A stretch of DNA of 64,000 bases from Bacteroidales bacterium UBA5536 (lineage in GTDB: Bacteria; Bacteroidota; Bacteroidia; Bacteroidales; F082), in NCBI GenBank assembly GCA_002426795.1, contig DINQ01000010.1, positions 248,001-312,000 on the forward strand, given 5' to 3'. A model generated the notes under the pieces. The model saw nothing but the letters and a program-made list of their open reading frames with translations. It did no database searches and was not told the DNA's origin. This document shows, piece after piece, positions 52,417 to 61,731 of the stretch. The stretch's first letter is position 1, and every line of letters starts with the position of its first letter. Made by a program: the position numbers and the translations under genes.

Positions 52417-53364
52417 ATGTCGCAAGCAACGCAGGAAATCAAGGTAGTTTCGGTGAATATTTCACGAGAAAAAGGAACGGTAAAGCTTCCGGAGGCTCAA
52501 ATAGTGCTCACCAAAATCGGCGTTGAAGGCGATGCGCATGCCGGTAGCTGGCACAGGATGGTAAGCATGTTAGGCACCGAGAGTTTTGATAAGTTTGAAA
52601 AACAAGCCGGAAGGAAAATCGCCTGGGGCGAATTTGCTGAAAACATCACCACACAGGGAATCATTCTGCATGAGACGGCTCCGTTTGACCAATTCGTCTT
52701 TGGTTATATTTTGCTAGAAGTAACCCAGATTGGGAAAAAATGCCATGGTTCCAATTGTGCAATCTTTCGCGAAGTGGGTAATTGTGTCATGCCTAAGGAA
52801 GGAATATTTGTTCGGGTGCTTCAACCTGGAACACTCAAACCGGGAGATCGGGGATATTATATCCAAAAAGTATTCAAAGTGATGGTTGTCACGCTTTCTG
52901 ACAGGGCAAGCAAAGGCGAGTACGAAGATTTAAGCGGACCAGAGATTACCAGCCAGCTAAATGAGTTCTTCAACAAGGACAAGTGGAAATCGGTGATCGA
53001 AAATGTTGTCATTCCGGATGATCCGCAGCAACTTCAATTACTCTTGGAGCGTGCCAAAGAGGAAAAATACGACATGGTTTTCACTACCGGCGGAACTGGT
53101 ATTGGGCCACGAGATTTTACACCCGAAGTGATAAAACCCATGCTCGACAAAGAAATTCCGGGAATCATGGAAGCTATCAGGTTAAAGTTTGGGTCCGAAA
53201 AGCCCAATGCCCTGCTGAGCCGAGGTGTTGCCGGAGTAATGGGAGAATCGTTGGTTTATGTGTTGCCGGGAAGCTTTAAAGCTGTGAAAGAATATATGAC
53301 CGAAATCAGATTGACATTGCGCCATCTGTTATTTATGCAAAAAGGGGTTGATATCCATCACTAA
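52417..53364 (+). CDS. MOSC domain fused to MogA/MoaB-like molybdopterin adenylyltransferase domain
   Basis: The start at 52417 (M-S-Q-A-T-Q-E-I) gives 315 residues. The N-terminal about 155 residues form a MOSC domain (G-V-E-G-D-A-H-A-G and the conserved cysteines of K-K-C-H-G-S-N-C-A-I). The C-terminal about 155 residues form a MogA/MoaB domain with T-L-S-D-R-A-S and F-T-T-G-G-T-G-I-G-P-R-D. The first part could carry or transfer sulphur for cofactor maturation, the second adenylylates molybdopterin. The fusion joins two steps that are separate proteins in E. coli. It lies in the same cluster as moeA, moaA and moaC. Confidence 0.92.
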   Translation: MSQATQEIKVVSVNISREKGTVKLPEAQIVLTKIGVEGDAHAGSWHRMVSMLGTESFDKFEKQAGRKIAWGEFAENITTQGIILHETAPFDQFVFGYILLEVTQIGKKCHGSNCAIFREVGNCVMPKEGIFVRVLQPGTLKPGDRGYYIQKVFKVMVVTLSDRASKGEYEDLSGPEITSQLNEFFNKDKWKSVIENVVIPDDPQQLQLLLERAKEEKYDMVFTTGGTGIGPRDFTPEVIKPMLDKEIPGIMEAIRLKFGSEKPNALLSRGVAGVMGESLVYVLPGSFKAVKEYMTEIRLTLRHLLFMQKGVDIHH

Positions 53365-53431
53365 TGGACTTATCAACAATGACTTATTCACATTTTTTGA
53401 TTTTGAGTAGCTTTCTGTCTGTTTGAAGCAT

Positions 53432-53439
53432 TAACTTTG
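53432..53439 (+). promoter_or_regulatory. Candidate -7 element (TAACTTTG) for septum initiator gene
   Basis: Exact TAnnTTTG match ending 18 bases before the ATG at 53458. It lies before and partly outside the longer ORF extension, supporting 53458 as the start. Confidence 0.5.
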
Positions 53440-53457
53440 TGCCAAGAAACGTCAACA

Positions 53458-53751
53458 ATGAAAAAAATACCTTACCAACACCTGCTGCGCAACAAGTATT
53501 TTTATACAATACTTGGTTTTTTGGTTTGGATGCTTTTTTTCGATCAGAACCGTTTAGGCAGTCAATATAAGCTGCACAGCAACCTTGAAGCTTTAAAAGC
53601 ACAAAAAGCATATTACCTGAAAGAAATTGAAAGCCAGAATGCCTTGTCAGAGGCCCTCAAATCTGACACGTTGCTTCTTGAGCGTTTTGCCCGCGAAAAA
53701 TACCTGATGAAACGCGATAACGAAGTTGTCTACCTTGTTGTAGATCAATAG
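53458..53751 (+). CDS. FtsB/DivIC-like septum formation initiator
   Basis: The start at 53458 (M-K-K-I-P-Y-Q) gives 97 residues. A single membrane helix (about residues 16-33, F-L-V-W-M-L-F-F) is followed by a coiled coil (about 38-70) and then R-F-A-R-E-K-Y-L-M-K-R-D-N-E, the hallmark of DivIC/FtsB proteins. These bridge early and late divisome parts. The size is normal. It stands alone with its own promoter box. Confidence 0.88.
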   Translation: MKKIPYQHLLRNKYFYTILGFLVWMLFFDQNRLGSQYKLHSNLEALKAQKAYYLKEIESQNALSEALKSDTLLLERFAREKYLMKRDNEVVYLVVDQ

Positions 53752-54171
53752 CAAAGAAGGACAATTTAGAGAACGATAGCAATTGATTTACAATCAATTT
53801 TGCGAAAACTCACATTTTGGTGTGGTTATTGCATGTATTGCTTGAAAAAGCACCTTTTCTGACGAACAAATTGCGAAGAGGGCTGTTGAATGGATAATAC
53901 CAAATGCAATTATAGAATGATGAAACAAAACATATTTACAGCCACATTTAACCAACTAAAGGATTTTCTATTTGATCGGCAAACTGAAGATACCTTTCCA
54001 AGACGACAGACTTCAACCCGAAGGGTGAGATACCAATTTCATTTGCCAGGTTTTTCCAACTTTCACCTGCTTCCCTTTAAAAATAAGAGGCAGGGTAGCT
54101 TGAATGTGTTCAGACCGCACTGGAATAACCAGCAAAGAAATTTGCAAAATGCTTCGAATCAATCCAAATAG
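53752..54171. other. Intergenic region before the ABC exporter, with possible small ORF
   Basis: No repeat, tRNA or clear hairpin was seen in these 420 bases. A single near-consensus -7 (TACCTTTC at 53991-53998) lies inside the possible small ORF. The only coding signal is the frame listed separately. Confidence 0.5.
53890..54171 (+). CDS. Possible small basic protein abutting the ABC ATPase
   Basis: An open frame of 93 codons (or 83 from the second Met pair near 53920) ends with TAG immediately before the ATG of the ABC ATPase, with no gap. Its product is very basic and rich in Q, N and R, with no membrane helix or signal peptide and no family I recognise. The exact abutment would allow translational coupling, but a chance ORF cannot be excluded. 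An antisense ORF covers part of it too. Confidence 0.28.
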   Translation: MDNTKCNYRMMKQNIFTATFNQLKDFLFDRQTEDTFPRRQTSTRRVRYQFHLPGFSNFHLLPFKNKRQGSLNVFRPHWNNQQRNLQNASNQSK

Positions 54172-55083
54172 ATGACAAGCGAGGTAATTGTTGATGCCAG
54201 GTCTTTGGTAAAAAGATTTGGGCAATTTACTGCAGTTGATCATGTGAATTTTTCGGTTCAGCGCGGTGATATCTATGGTTTTTTGGGCCCCAATGGTTCC
54301 GGTAAAAGCACCACAATTCGCATGATGCTGGGGTTGATTCGCCAGAATGAAGGTGAAATTCGCTTGTTTGGTGAGCCTGTCAGTCGCTCCAATTATGGAG
54401 TATTATCCAAAGTTGGTGCTTTGATTGAGCGTCCTGACTTTTACAATTATCTCTCAGCCTACAAAAATCTGGAACTATTAGCCCGTTACTCCGGCTTAAA
54501 GCTTTCTGAAAAACAAATCACCGAAAAACTTGATTGGGTTGGTCTTGCCGGCCGTGCACAAAGCAAGGTACGGACGTTTAGCCAGGGTATGAAGCAACGC
54601 CTCGGAATAGCCCAGACTTTGTTGCATAATCCTGAATTGATTATTCTTGATGAGCCGGTAAACGGGCTCGATCCACAGGGAATCAAAGATATGCGCAACC
54701 TGATTGTGCAGCTCAACCGCGATCAGGGAAAAACTCTGATTGTGTCGTCTCACATTCTGCGCGAGATGGAACTCATTTCCAACAGGATGTTGGTCATCAA
54801 CAAGGGCAAGGTGGTCGTGGAAGGTGAAGTGAAGAAGTTGCTGTATAGCAGCACGGTCAAGCTTGTGCTGATGACCAATCAAACAGAGAATACCATTAAT
54901 TTGTTAAAAACCCATTTTCCTGACAAGGCGATTACAACCAATATTTTAAACGAAATTCATTTTGAAGCCCAGGCTGAACAGGTGCCCGAGATCAACGAAT
55001 TGTTGGTAAAGCAGGGCATCAAGGTTCGTCAGCTTCAACCACTCAACAGCCTCGAAGATTATTTTTTACACATAACCGAATGA
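54172..55083 (+). CDS. ABC transporter ATP-binding protein
   Basis: The 303-residue ATPase has Walker A G-P-N-G-S-G-K-S-T-T at about residues 37-46, the signature F-S-Q-G-M-K-Q-R-L-G at about 138-147, and Walker B L-I-I-L-D-E-P-V-N-G-L-D-P. The switch histidine is in S-S-H-I-L. After about residue 220 there is the extra C-terminal domain common in ATPases of ABC-2 exporters of the NatA/CcmA class. It is coupled (ATGA) to the permease. The cargo is unknown. Confidence 0.94.
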   Translation: MTSEVIVDARSLVKRFGQFTAVDHVNFSVQRGDIYGFLGPNGSGKSTTIRMMLGLIRQNEGEIRLFGEPVSRSNYGVLSKVGALIERPDFYNYLSAYKNLELLARYSGLKLSEKQITEKLDWVGLAGRAQSKVRTFSQGMKQRLGIAQTLLHNPELIILDEPVNGLDPQGIKDMRNLIVQLNRDQGKTLIVSSHILREMELISNRMLVINKGKVVVEGEVKKLLYSSTVKLVLMTNQTENTINLLKTHFPDKAITTNILNEIHFEAQAEQVPEINELLVKQGIKVRQLQPLNSLEDYFLHITE

Positions 55084-55916
55084 TTCATCTTATCCAGATA
55101 GAATTTCAGAAACTCTTTCGCAGAGGCATGACCTACATCGGGTTTGTAGCCATTATGCTCATTGTATTGGTGATACAGACCGGAATGCTGGTCGAAGGCA
55201 AAAAGTTGCTCGATTTTTTGATCAAGAGCCTTTCAGATGTTTTTCTGCTCAACGGAAACCTGATCAATAATTATACAGTTTCCTATATCGTCCTTAATAG
55301 CTTGTGGATCCATATTCCTATCCTGGTTGCCATTGTAGCTGGTGATATGGTTTCGGGAGAGGCTGGCAGGGGTACTTTCAGACTTTTGCTCACGCGGCCT
55401 GTAAGTCGGGTTAAGTTGTTGACAGCCAAATATATTGCGGCGCAGGTTTATACAGCCATGCTGGTGCTTTTTCTGGCTTTCATGAGCCTGGTGATTGGAC
55501 GGCTGTTTTTTGCAACAGGCGATTTATTCGTCATCCTCGATACGATCAATATTTTCAATCAGAGTGATGTACTGTGGCGGTTTTTGGCTGCTTACGGGTA
55601 TGGCATGATCAGCATGTGGGTTGTTTCTGGTTTGGCCTTTTTGTTTTCTACCCAGGCAACCAATTCGCTTGGGCCGATCGTTGGAAGTATGTCGGTGTTG
55701 ATTTTATTTACGATTATTTCCAACTTTAGCATTGGTATTTTCGATGTGATAAAACCATTCCTGTTTACAACCTACCTCAATGGTTGGCAGCTGTTTTTTG
55801 CTGATCCAGTCGACTGGAATCAAATCTACAGCGCAGTAGCGATTATGGCATTACATATCTCAGTTTTCTACGGAGCTGCATTACTCATATTCACCAGAAA
55901 AGACATTCAATCATGA
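55080..55916 (+). CDS. ABC-2 type permease
   Basis: The 278-residue protein has about six membrane helices. The conserved G-D-M-V-S-G-E-x-x-R-G-T-F-R-L-L-L-T-R-P-V segment, near residues 88-110, is diagnostic of NosY/ABC-2 permeases. Start and stop codons overlap the neighbours by ATGA on both sides, so the three genes form one coupled unit. Confidence 0.92.
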   Translation: MIHLIQIEFQKLFRRGMTYIGFVAIMLIVLVIQTGMLVEGKKLLDFLIKSLSDVFLLNGNLINNYTVSYIVLNSLWIHIPILVAIVAGDMVSGEAGRGTFRLLLTRPVSRVKLLTAKYIAAQVYTAMLVLFLAFMSLVIGRLFFATGDLFVILDTINIFNQSDVLWRFLAAYGYGMISMWVVSGLAFLFSTQATNSLGPIVGSMSVLILFTIISNFSIGIFDVIKPFLFTTYLNGWQLFFADPVDWNQIYSAVAIMALHISVFYGAALLIFTRKDIQS

Positions 55917-56623
55917 CCACCATATTTCGTTCTTCTCTTATTGTGATTTTAGTTTGTTTTGTAGCTGTTTCTGGTTTTACCCAGCCAAAAGCTGACAGCC
56001 TGATAGCAGTGGTATTACACGAGAGTGATCAGGTTCAATCCTTTCAGGCGGATGTTTCTATTGATGTAGATGTGGATTTTATCCGCATCCCGGTTAAAAA
56101 AGGGCGGGTGTTTTACAAGGCTCCGGATAAGTTTCGGTTCAGAGCTACAGGTTTCGTGCTTGTTCCCAAAAAGGGTCTAGATTTCTCCGTACAGGAAATG
56201 CTGCGCCAGCCGCACACGGCCATTTATTTGTCGTCAGACGACACCAACCATATGTTGAAAATTGTTCCCATGACGGATGATGCTGATTATGTGATCGCGA
56301 CCCTCTGGATTGACCGAAAGCTTCCTCGTATCAACAAAATGGATGTGACAATGCGCAAAAAGGGCAATTTCATGATGTCATTTACATATGGAAATCTTCC
56401 GTATCAATTGCCTGTTGCCACGCAGGTTGATTTTGATATCAGCCAGATTGATATTCCGATGAAGTTTCTGGGTAACATGAAAAAGAACCAGTCTGATAAA
56501 CCTAAAAGCGGAAAAGGAAGCGTAAAAATGATCTATAGCGATTTCAAAATCAACGGTGAAATTCCGGACCAGGTCTTTTTGGAAAATGAAACTGGCGATT
56601 CTGTTATTGTCATCACCGAATAG
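55913..56623 (+). CDS. LolA-like outer-membrane lipoprotein carrier family protein
   Basis: The 236-residue protein has a signal peptide (I-V-I-L-V-C-F-V-A-V-S-G-F-T-Q). It then has an open beta-sandwich of the LolA/LolB type, with the early Q-S-F-Q-A-D-V-S-I and K-K-G-R-V-F-Y-K-A-P-D-K-F-R-F, the typical pattern of strands 1-3. It differs from canonical LolA in sequence and is coupled to an ABC-2 exporter rather than LolCDE. A periplasmic carrier for a lipid or lipoprotein released by that exporter is an inference. It converges with the barrel protein gene 7 bases downstream. Confidence 0.75.
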   Translation: MTTIFRSSLIVILVCFVAVSGFTQPKADSLIAVVLHESDQVQSFQADVSIDVDVDFIRIPVKKGRVFYKAPDKFRFRATGFVLVPKKGLDFSVQEMLRQPHTAIYLSSDDTNHMLKIVPMTDDADYVIATLWIDRKLPRINKMDVTMRKKGNFMMSFTYGNLPYQLPVATQVDFDISQIDIPMKFLGNMKKNQSDKPKSGKGSVKMIYSDFKINGEIPDQVFLENETGDSVIVITE

Positions 56624-56630
56624 AGGCTAG

Positions 56631-59096
56631 CTAAAATTCCATTCCGCCACTGTCATCTATTTGTTGCCCGTTTCGTCCACCTTCACCTTTTTTCTTTTGC
56701 TGGTTAATTCGGTAATTGAAATTGAGTGTAATCGTTGTAGTTCCCCACCTGAATTCGCTATCAGAATAAAAGGTGTCGCCAAAAGTTTCGAATGAATAAC
56801 GTCGTGTGGCAAACAGGTCTCTGATGCTCAGGGACAATGTGGCTTTGTTTTTCATCATGTCTTTTGAAGCACCCAGATCTACTGTCCAGCTTGCCCTGCG
56901 GATGCCTTGTGGTGTGTCCATTGGCCCCATATAATTGGCAGAAACCTGCACATCAAAGCCTTTTTGAATACTAAGCTTGTTGTTGATTCGCCCTGTTAAG
57001 GTGTAATAGTCAGTTTTGTAGACGATGTCGTTGGCTTCGCCTTCAGTCATCGATCTGAAAAAATTGAGGTTACCGCTGATGTTCCAGATTTTAACAGGTG
57101 TTACATTTCCGATCAACTCAAGGCCATATGAGTCATTTTTGGCAAAGTTTTCAGGCCTTGTGTAGCTGACTCCGGTACTGTCGACCCGCTCGATTCGCTG
57201 AAAAACATCTACACTGTATCTGTAGTAAGAATTAAAATTCAAACTGGCATTTTTCCAGTAATGGAGGTATCCCAATTCATAACTGTTGGTGTAAATGGGT
57301 TTCAGGTTTGGGTTGCCTGACCAGATATTCCGGTTATCGGAATAGGATCTGAATGGGTTCAGCTGCCTGAATCCCGGACGACTGATCCGGCGGCTGTAAC
57401 TTACCTGAATCTGGTCATTTTCAGAGAGCTTGTAATTTAGGTGGATGCTGGGAAAAAAGTCGAGATAAAAATTGTTGTTGTCTTCGTTGGATTCGCGCAA
57501 TAAGGTGCTGATTTCAGAATATTCGGCTCTTAAACCAAACTGGTAAGAATACCTTCCAACATCATTTCCAAAAAGTGCATATGCTGCTGAAATTTTCTCT
57601 GTATAGTCAAAATGATTGGTAAAGTCAGGCAGAATTATGTAGTTGCCATTTTCATCCTGGTCTCGCACTTCGTAATTGTTGCCAATTTCACGCTGCTCAT
57701 ATTTTATCCCAGCTTCCAGTTTTGCTTTTCCGCTGAAAGGGTGCACATAATCGGCCTGAGCCTGAAAGTTGAACTCCTTTTCGTCGTTGAGGATTTTCTG
57801 AAACGACTGACTTGAAAGCAGGGCAAGTACAGAAGCATCAAAAACATTCTCAGTGATGTTGGACTTTTCTGTTTCATTGTTGTTGAAATACTGCAAACTT
57901 GCAGTGAGTTGCTGGTCTTTTCGCTTAAAATCTTTTTTATAATTAAGAGAATATTCCAGGTTAGGTTCAGTTTGAACCTCGTTGTCGAGTCGTTCACTGT
58001 TTCCCAAATTGAGGTCTCCGGGGCCAAAATCATTGTACCTTACATTCACTGAATTGTCTTCATCTGAATATCTGTACATCAGGCTGAGGGTCAACACGTC
58101 GGTAGGAGTGAGGTAGTATTCAGCGCCAAAACGAATGGTGTTGCTATAACCTGACCTGTTTCTGTCGGTGTTTTGGTAAGTTTTATAGGTGCCATCAGGC
58201 CTGTAAAACTCACGGTAATACTTACCTGTACCAATGCGTTCGCGATAGTTAAAGGCATAATTGGCGAAAAAATTGATTTTGTTGAAGCGGTAATTGGTAT
58301 TCAAGCCAATGCCGTACTGCCAGGGGAAGCCTGTGTTAAGGTCAACAGAACCGTTGAATCCCATCCGGCGATCTTTTTTCAGAACGATGTTGATAATGCC
58401 GGCAGTGCCCTCAGCGCTGTATCGCACCGAAGGATTTGTCACAACTTCAATGCGGTCGATCATGTCGGCCTGCAGGCTGCGCAGGGCATCGCGGCTGTTA
58501 ATCCCGGCTAGTCCAGAAACTTTCCCGTCGATCAGGATTCTGACTCCTTCATCACCCCTAAGGCTTACATTGCCATCGATGTCTACTGTGACTGAAGGGA
58601 TGTTTTCGAGTACTTCAATTGCATTTCCTGCAGTAGAGCTGATGTCTTTTCCAATATTAAAAACCCTTTTATCCAATGTCATTTCCACGGTGCTTTTCTC
58701 CGCCACAACCTCCACTTCATTGAGCAAGGCATCGTCGGGTGCGATCATCAACTCACCCAAATCGATGAGGTTTCTTCCTTTTCCCACTTTGATGTCGCGA
58801 ACAGTAACCGTACCATACGCCAGAAACTGAACCGTCAGATAATAGTGTCCAGTCTTGAGTTTGACTTCGAAATTTCCTTCTTTGTCGGTAATTCCTCCGG
58901 AAACAAAAGCAGAATCAGGAAGGTGATAAACCATGACAGTTGCGTATTCCAGCCCTGATTTGTTGCTTTTGTCAACTACTTTTCCCTTGATACCACTGTC
59001 GCTATCGCCTGGATTTATTGCCAATGCATTGATGCTTTGAATTGAAAGCAATCCCATTAAAACGAAGGAAAATGCCCCAACGAAATTTTTCAACAT
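56631..59096 (-). CDS. Outer-membrane beta-barrel protein with carboxypeptidase-regulatory and plug domains
   Basis: The start at 59096 (M-L-K-N-F-V-G-A-F) gives 821 residues with a signal peptide. A CarboxypepD_reg-like domain follows (about 35-115, G-K-V-V-D-K-S-N-K-S-G-L), then a TonB plug region (A-I-E-V-L-E-N-I-P-S-V-T and I-D-R-I-E-V-V-T-N-P-S-V-R-Y), then an outer-membrane barrel of the OMP_b-brl_3 type. The C-terminus is unusual in being polar and glycine-rich (G-G-R-N-G-Q-Q), ending in G-M-E-F rather than an aromatic strand. The ligand is unknown. Alternative upstream start at 59183 lacks a signal peptide. Confidence 0.9.
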   Translation of the reverse strand: MLKNFVGAFSFVLMGLLSIQSINALAINPGDSDSGIKGKVVDKSNKSGLEYATVMVYHLPDSAFVSGGITDKEGNFEVKLKTGHYYLTVQFLAYGTVTVRDIKVGKGRNLIDLGELMIAPDDALLNEVEVVAEKSTVEMTLDKRVFNIGKDISSTAGNAIEVLENIPSVTVDIDGNVSLRGDEGVRILIDGKVSGLAGINSRDALRSLQADMIDRIEVVTNPSVRYSAEGTAGIINIVLKKDRRMGFNGSVDLNTGFPWQYGIGLNTNYRFNKINFFANYAFNYRERIGTGKYYREFYRPDGTYKTYQNTDRNRSGYSNTIRFGAEYYLTPTDVLTLSLMYRYSDEDNSVNVRYNDFGPGDLNLGNSERLDNEVQTEPNLEYSLNYKKDFKRKDQQLTASLQYFNNNETEKSNITENVFDASVLALLSSQSFQKILNDEKEFNFQAQADYVHPFSGKAKLEAGIKYEQREIGNNYEVRDQDENGNYIILPDFTNHFDYTEKISAAYALFGNDVGRYSYQFGLRAEYSEISTLLRESNEDNNNFYLDFFPSIHLNYKLSENDQIQVSYSRRISRPGFRQLNPFRSYSDNRNIWSGNPNLKPIYTNSYELGYLHYWKNASLNFNSYYRYSVDVFQRIERVDSTGVSYTRPENFAKNDSYGLELIGNVTPVKIWNISGNLNFFRSMTEGEANDIVYKTDYYTLTGRINNKLSIQKGFDVQVSANYMGPMDTPQGIRRASWTVDLGASKDMMKNKATLSLSIRDLFATRRYSFETFGDTFYSDSEFRWGTTTITLNFNYRINQQKKKGEGGRNGQQIDDSGGMEF

Positions 59097-59180
59097 GATT
59101 CTTGATTGATGAAGTGAGTCAGGTTTAATTACAAATAAAATGCCACATTGTTCGCATGGATCAGCCAAAACAACCGCGCG

Positions 59181-59188
59181 CAAAAGTA
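59181..59188 (-). promoter_or_regulatory. Candidate -7 element (TACTTTTG) for barrel protein
   Basis: Exact TAnnTTTG on the minus strand, ending 84 bases before the ATG at 59096. It overlaps the start of the alternative longer frame, arguing against the upstream start. Confidence 0.5.
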
Positions 59189-59217
59189 GCTAAAAACAAC
59201 ATCGTGGAGATGGAGAA

Positions 59218-61713
59218 TTATTGTGGATCAACATCAATTTGAATAATCAGTGATTTGGCTGACGAAAGTTGCTGAAATCGATCGAGCCCTGCCTGAATTT
59301 GTTTTTTTGTTTCACTGGTACTGCTTCTCCGATCAAATTTTATCAGAATCTGTTTGATGTACAAGCTTTTGATCCGCGATACCATCGGAAACTCAGGACC
59401 TAAAAGGTCTTTCCCGAAATAGGAGCGCAGTATTTTAGCCAAATCGGCTGCTGCCAGGTTGAGGCTATGCTGGTCGCGGTGTTTTAGTCTGATAAGAATC
59501 AGACGATAATAGGGCGGATAATGATATTGCTGTCTGATCGACATTTGTTTTTCGAACAGCTCCTGATAACGATTGTGCAACACATCCTGTAAAATGGGAT
59601 GTCCGGGTTGATACGTCTGTATGATGACCACGCCTTGTTTCGATTTTCTGCCAGCGCGTCCACTGACTTGTGCCATCAATTGAAAACTCCGTTCATGCGA
59701 TCGAAAATCGGGATATGACAACAGGTTATCAGCATTGAGCACCCCAACTATGCTTACGCGCTCAAAATCAAGCCCTTTTGTCACCATCTGAGTGCCTGTA
59801 AGTATGTCTGTCTGATGATCTTCAAAAGACTCCAGGATTTGCTGGTAGGCAAATTTGGCTCTCGTTGTATCAAGATCGAGCCGTGCGATGCGGGCTTTCG
59901 GAAGCAGCAATTTCAGTTCTTCTTCTACTTTCTCAGTTCCAAAACCGTGCATGCGCAGGGCGGTGCTATGGCATTCGGGACATTCGTGCGGAACTTCTAT
60001 GGCGAAACCACAATAATGGCAACGCAAAAGGTTTTGGTTTTTATGGTATATCAGACTTACGTCGCATTGTCGGCATTCGGGCACCCAATTGCATTGGTCG
60101 CATTCGAGTCGAAGCGAAAATCCACGCCTGTTTTGAAACAAAATGACTTGCTCCTTTTCAGATAATGCGTTTCCAATACGTTGCATTAAAATACTACTGA
60201 AATGTGATTGCATGGTTTTGCGCCGGGTTTCTTCGCGCAGGCTAACAATCTCAATCTTTGGCATTTGCACCCCTCCATACCTTTCGGTGAGTTCTGCAAA
60301 ACCATATTTGCCCGCTTTTGCATTGAAATAGGATTCGTAAGCGGGCGTGGCCGATCCCAGCAGCACTTTCGACTGGTGAATACCTGCCAGCACAATGGCT
60401 GCGTCACGGGCATTGTACCTGGGCGCAGGATCAAATTGCTTGAACGAATTGTCGTGTTCTTCGTCGACTATGATCAGCCCCAGGTTGCAAAAAGGCAGGA
60501 ATAATGCTGAACGCGGACCAATAACAATCTGGTGGTCATTTTGCGATAGCGGATTGCCTTTCAGTACTTTTTGCCAGATTTCCACTTTTTCGTTCTGGTT
60601 GTATCGCGAGTGATAAACGCCTGTTTTGGAGCCAAAATATTTTCGGATTCGGTTGATGATTTGTGTTGTCAGTGCGATTTCCGGTAAAAGATATAAAACC
60701 TGCTCACCCCTGGCTATACAATCTTGAATGAGTTTGATATAGATTTCGGTTTTGCCGCTTGAGGTTACACCGTGCAGCAACACACAGTCTTTCTCGGAAA
60801 ACTGCTGCTGGATACTATTCAGGGCTGATTGTTGGTGATCGGTAAGTACAATATTGTCTGGATGTATTTCCTGCGAAAAAGTATCGAGTCTGCTCACGGT
60901 TTTGTCGAACACCTTAAAAACGCCCTTTTCTACCAGCGCACTGAGCTGACTGTTGTTTGTGCCACTTCGCCTGAGCAATTGCGCTGCAGCCACTTCTTCG
61001 TTTTTTTCAAGCGAACCTGGGTAGGCAAGGTAGGCAAGTAACAATTCGAGCTGTTTATAGGCTTTTTTTGATAATTGATCCATCAGCTGGCGCAAGGATT
61101 CTTCGCTTTTAAAACTATTCTGCAGCTTGACGTATCTTTCCGTTTTAGCTTTGAACTTTTCTTTTAACTCTTCCTCCATGACGATCATTTTCTGTTCGAT
61201 CATGGATTTGAGTAAGGGCATTACTTTTTGATAACCAACAACTTTACTAACCTCAGTTATTGTAAGCTTCGATTGCAGCTGAAGTGCTTCAACGATGAGA
61301 AACTCCGATTCATTTAGATGCTGTACGTCAGGGATAAAAGATTCGGACAATACTATAACGCTTTCGCTGCTTAGCTTGAGCGCCGAAGGCAGGGCCGCCT
61401 GCATGACTTCCCCCAGATGACACATATAATACTGTGCGATCCAGCTCCATAGCTTGAGCTGCTTTTCATTTACAACAGCTTCTACATCAAGCAGTCCCAA
61501 TATATATTTTGGTGTAAAATGACTCGGTATTTTTTCATGAATTGATGCAATAAGACCGGCCACAATCTTTTTCTTTCCGAATTGAACTACAACACGCTGA
61601 CCGATTTGCACTGCATTATTAAGCTCGTAAGGTACTCTATAGGTAAATGTGCCCGGAACCGGCAATGGGACGATGATTTCTGCAAAATATGTCTTGCGCT
61701 CAAAGTGGCTCAT
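59218..61713 (-). CDS. priA: Primosomal protein N' (replication restart helicase PriA)
   Basis: The 831-residue 3'-5' helicase restarts stalled replication forks. Walker A G-V-T-S-S-G-K-T-E and the D-E-E-H box lie in the helicase domain. A zinc-binding region has four CxxC pairs (C-D-Q-C, C-R-Q-C, C-H-Y-C, C-P-E-C). The helicase C-domain has G-T-Q-M-V-T-K-G and S-G-R-A-G-R. An N-terminal 3'-DNA binding domain starts P-L-P-V-P-G-T-F-T-Y. The length is normal for Bacteroidetes. It is a single-gene unit. Confidence 0.97.
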   Translation of the reverse strand: MSHFERKTYFAEIIVPLPVPGTFTYRVPYELNNAVQIGQRVVVQFGKKKIVAGLIASIHEKIPSHFTPKYILGLLDVEAVVNEKQLKLWSWIAQYYMCHLGEVMQAALPSALKLSSESVIVLSESFIPDVQHLNESEFLIVEALQLQSKLTITEVSKVVGYQKVMPLLKSMIEQKMIVMEEELKEKFKAKTERYVKLQNSFKSEESLRQLMDQLSKKAYKQLELLLAYLAYPGSLEKNEEVAAAQLLRRSGTNNSQLSALVEKGVFKVFDKTVSRLDTFSQEIHPDNIVLTDHQQSALNSIQQQFSEKDCVLLHGVTSSGKTEIYIKLIQDCIARGEQVLYLLPEIALTTQIINRIRKYFGSKTGVYHSRYNQNEKVEIWQKVLKGNPLSQNDHQIVIGPRSALFLPFCNLGLIIVDEEHDNSFKQFDPAPRYNARDAAIVLAGIHQSKVLLGSATPAYESYFNAKAGKYGFAELTERYGGVQMPKIEIVSLREETRRKTMQSHFSSILMQRIGNALSEKEQVILFQNRRGFSLRLECDQCNWVPECRQCDVSLIYHKNQNLLRCHYCGFAIEVPHECPECHSTALRMHGFGTEKVEEELKLLLPKARIARLDLDTTRAKFAYQQILESFEDHQTDILTGTQMVTKGLDFERVSIVGVLNADNLLSYPDFRSHERSFQLMAQVSGRAGRKSKQGVVIIQTYQPGHPILQDVLHNRYQELFEKQMSIRQQYHYPPYYRLILIRLKHRDQHSLNLAAADLAKILRSYFGKDLLGPEFPMVSRIKSLYIKQILIKFDRRSSTSETKKQIQAGLDRFQQLSSAKSLIIQIDVDPQ

Positions 61714-61731
61714 GCATGAATGTTATCAATA

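Noticed and set aside
59815..60165. Long plus-strand ORF inside priA
   Set aside because: It is the shadow of the priA frame on the other strand; the priA zinc cluster and helicase motifs explain the sequence fully.
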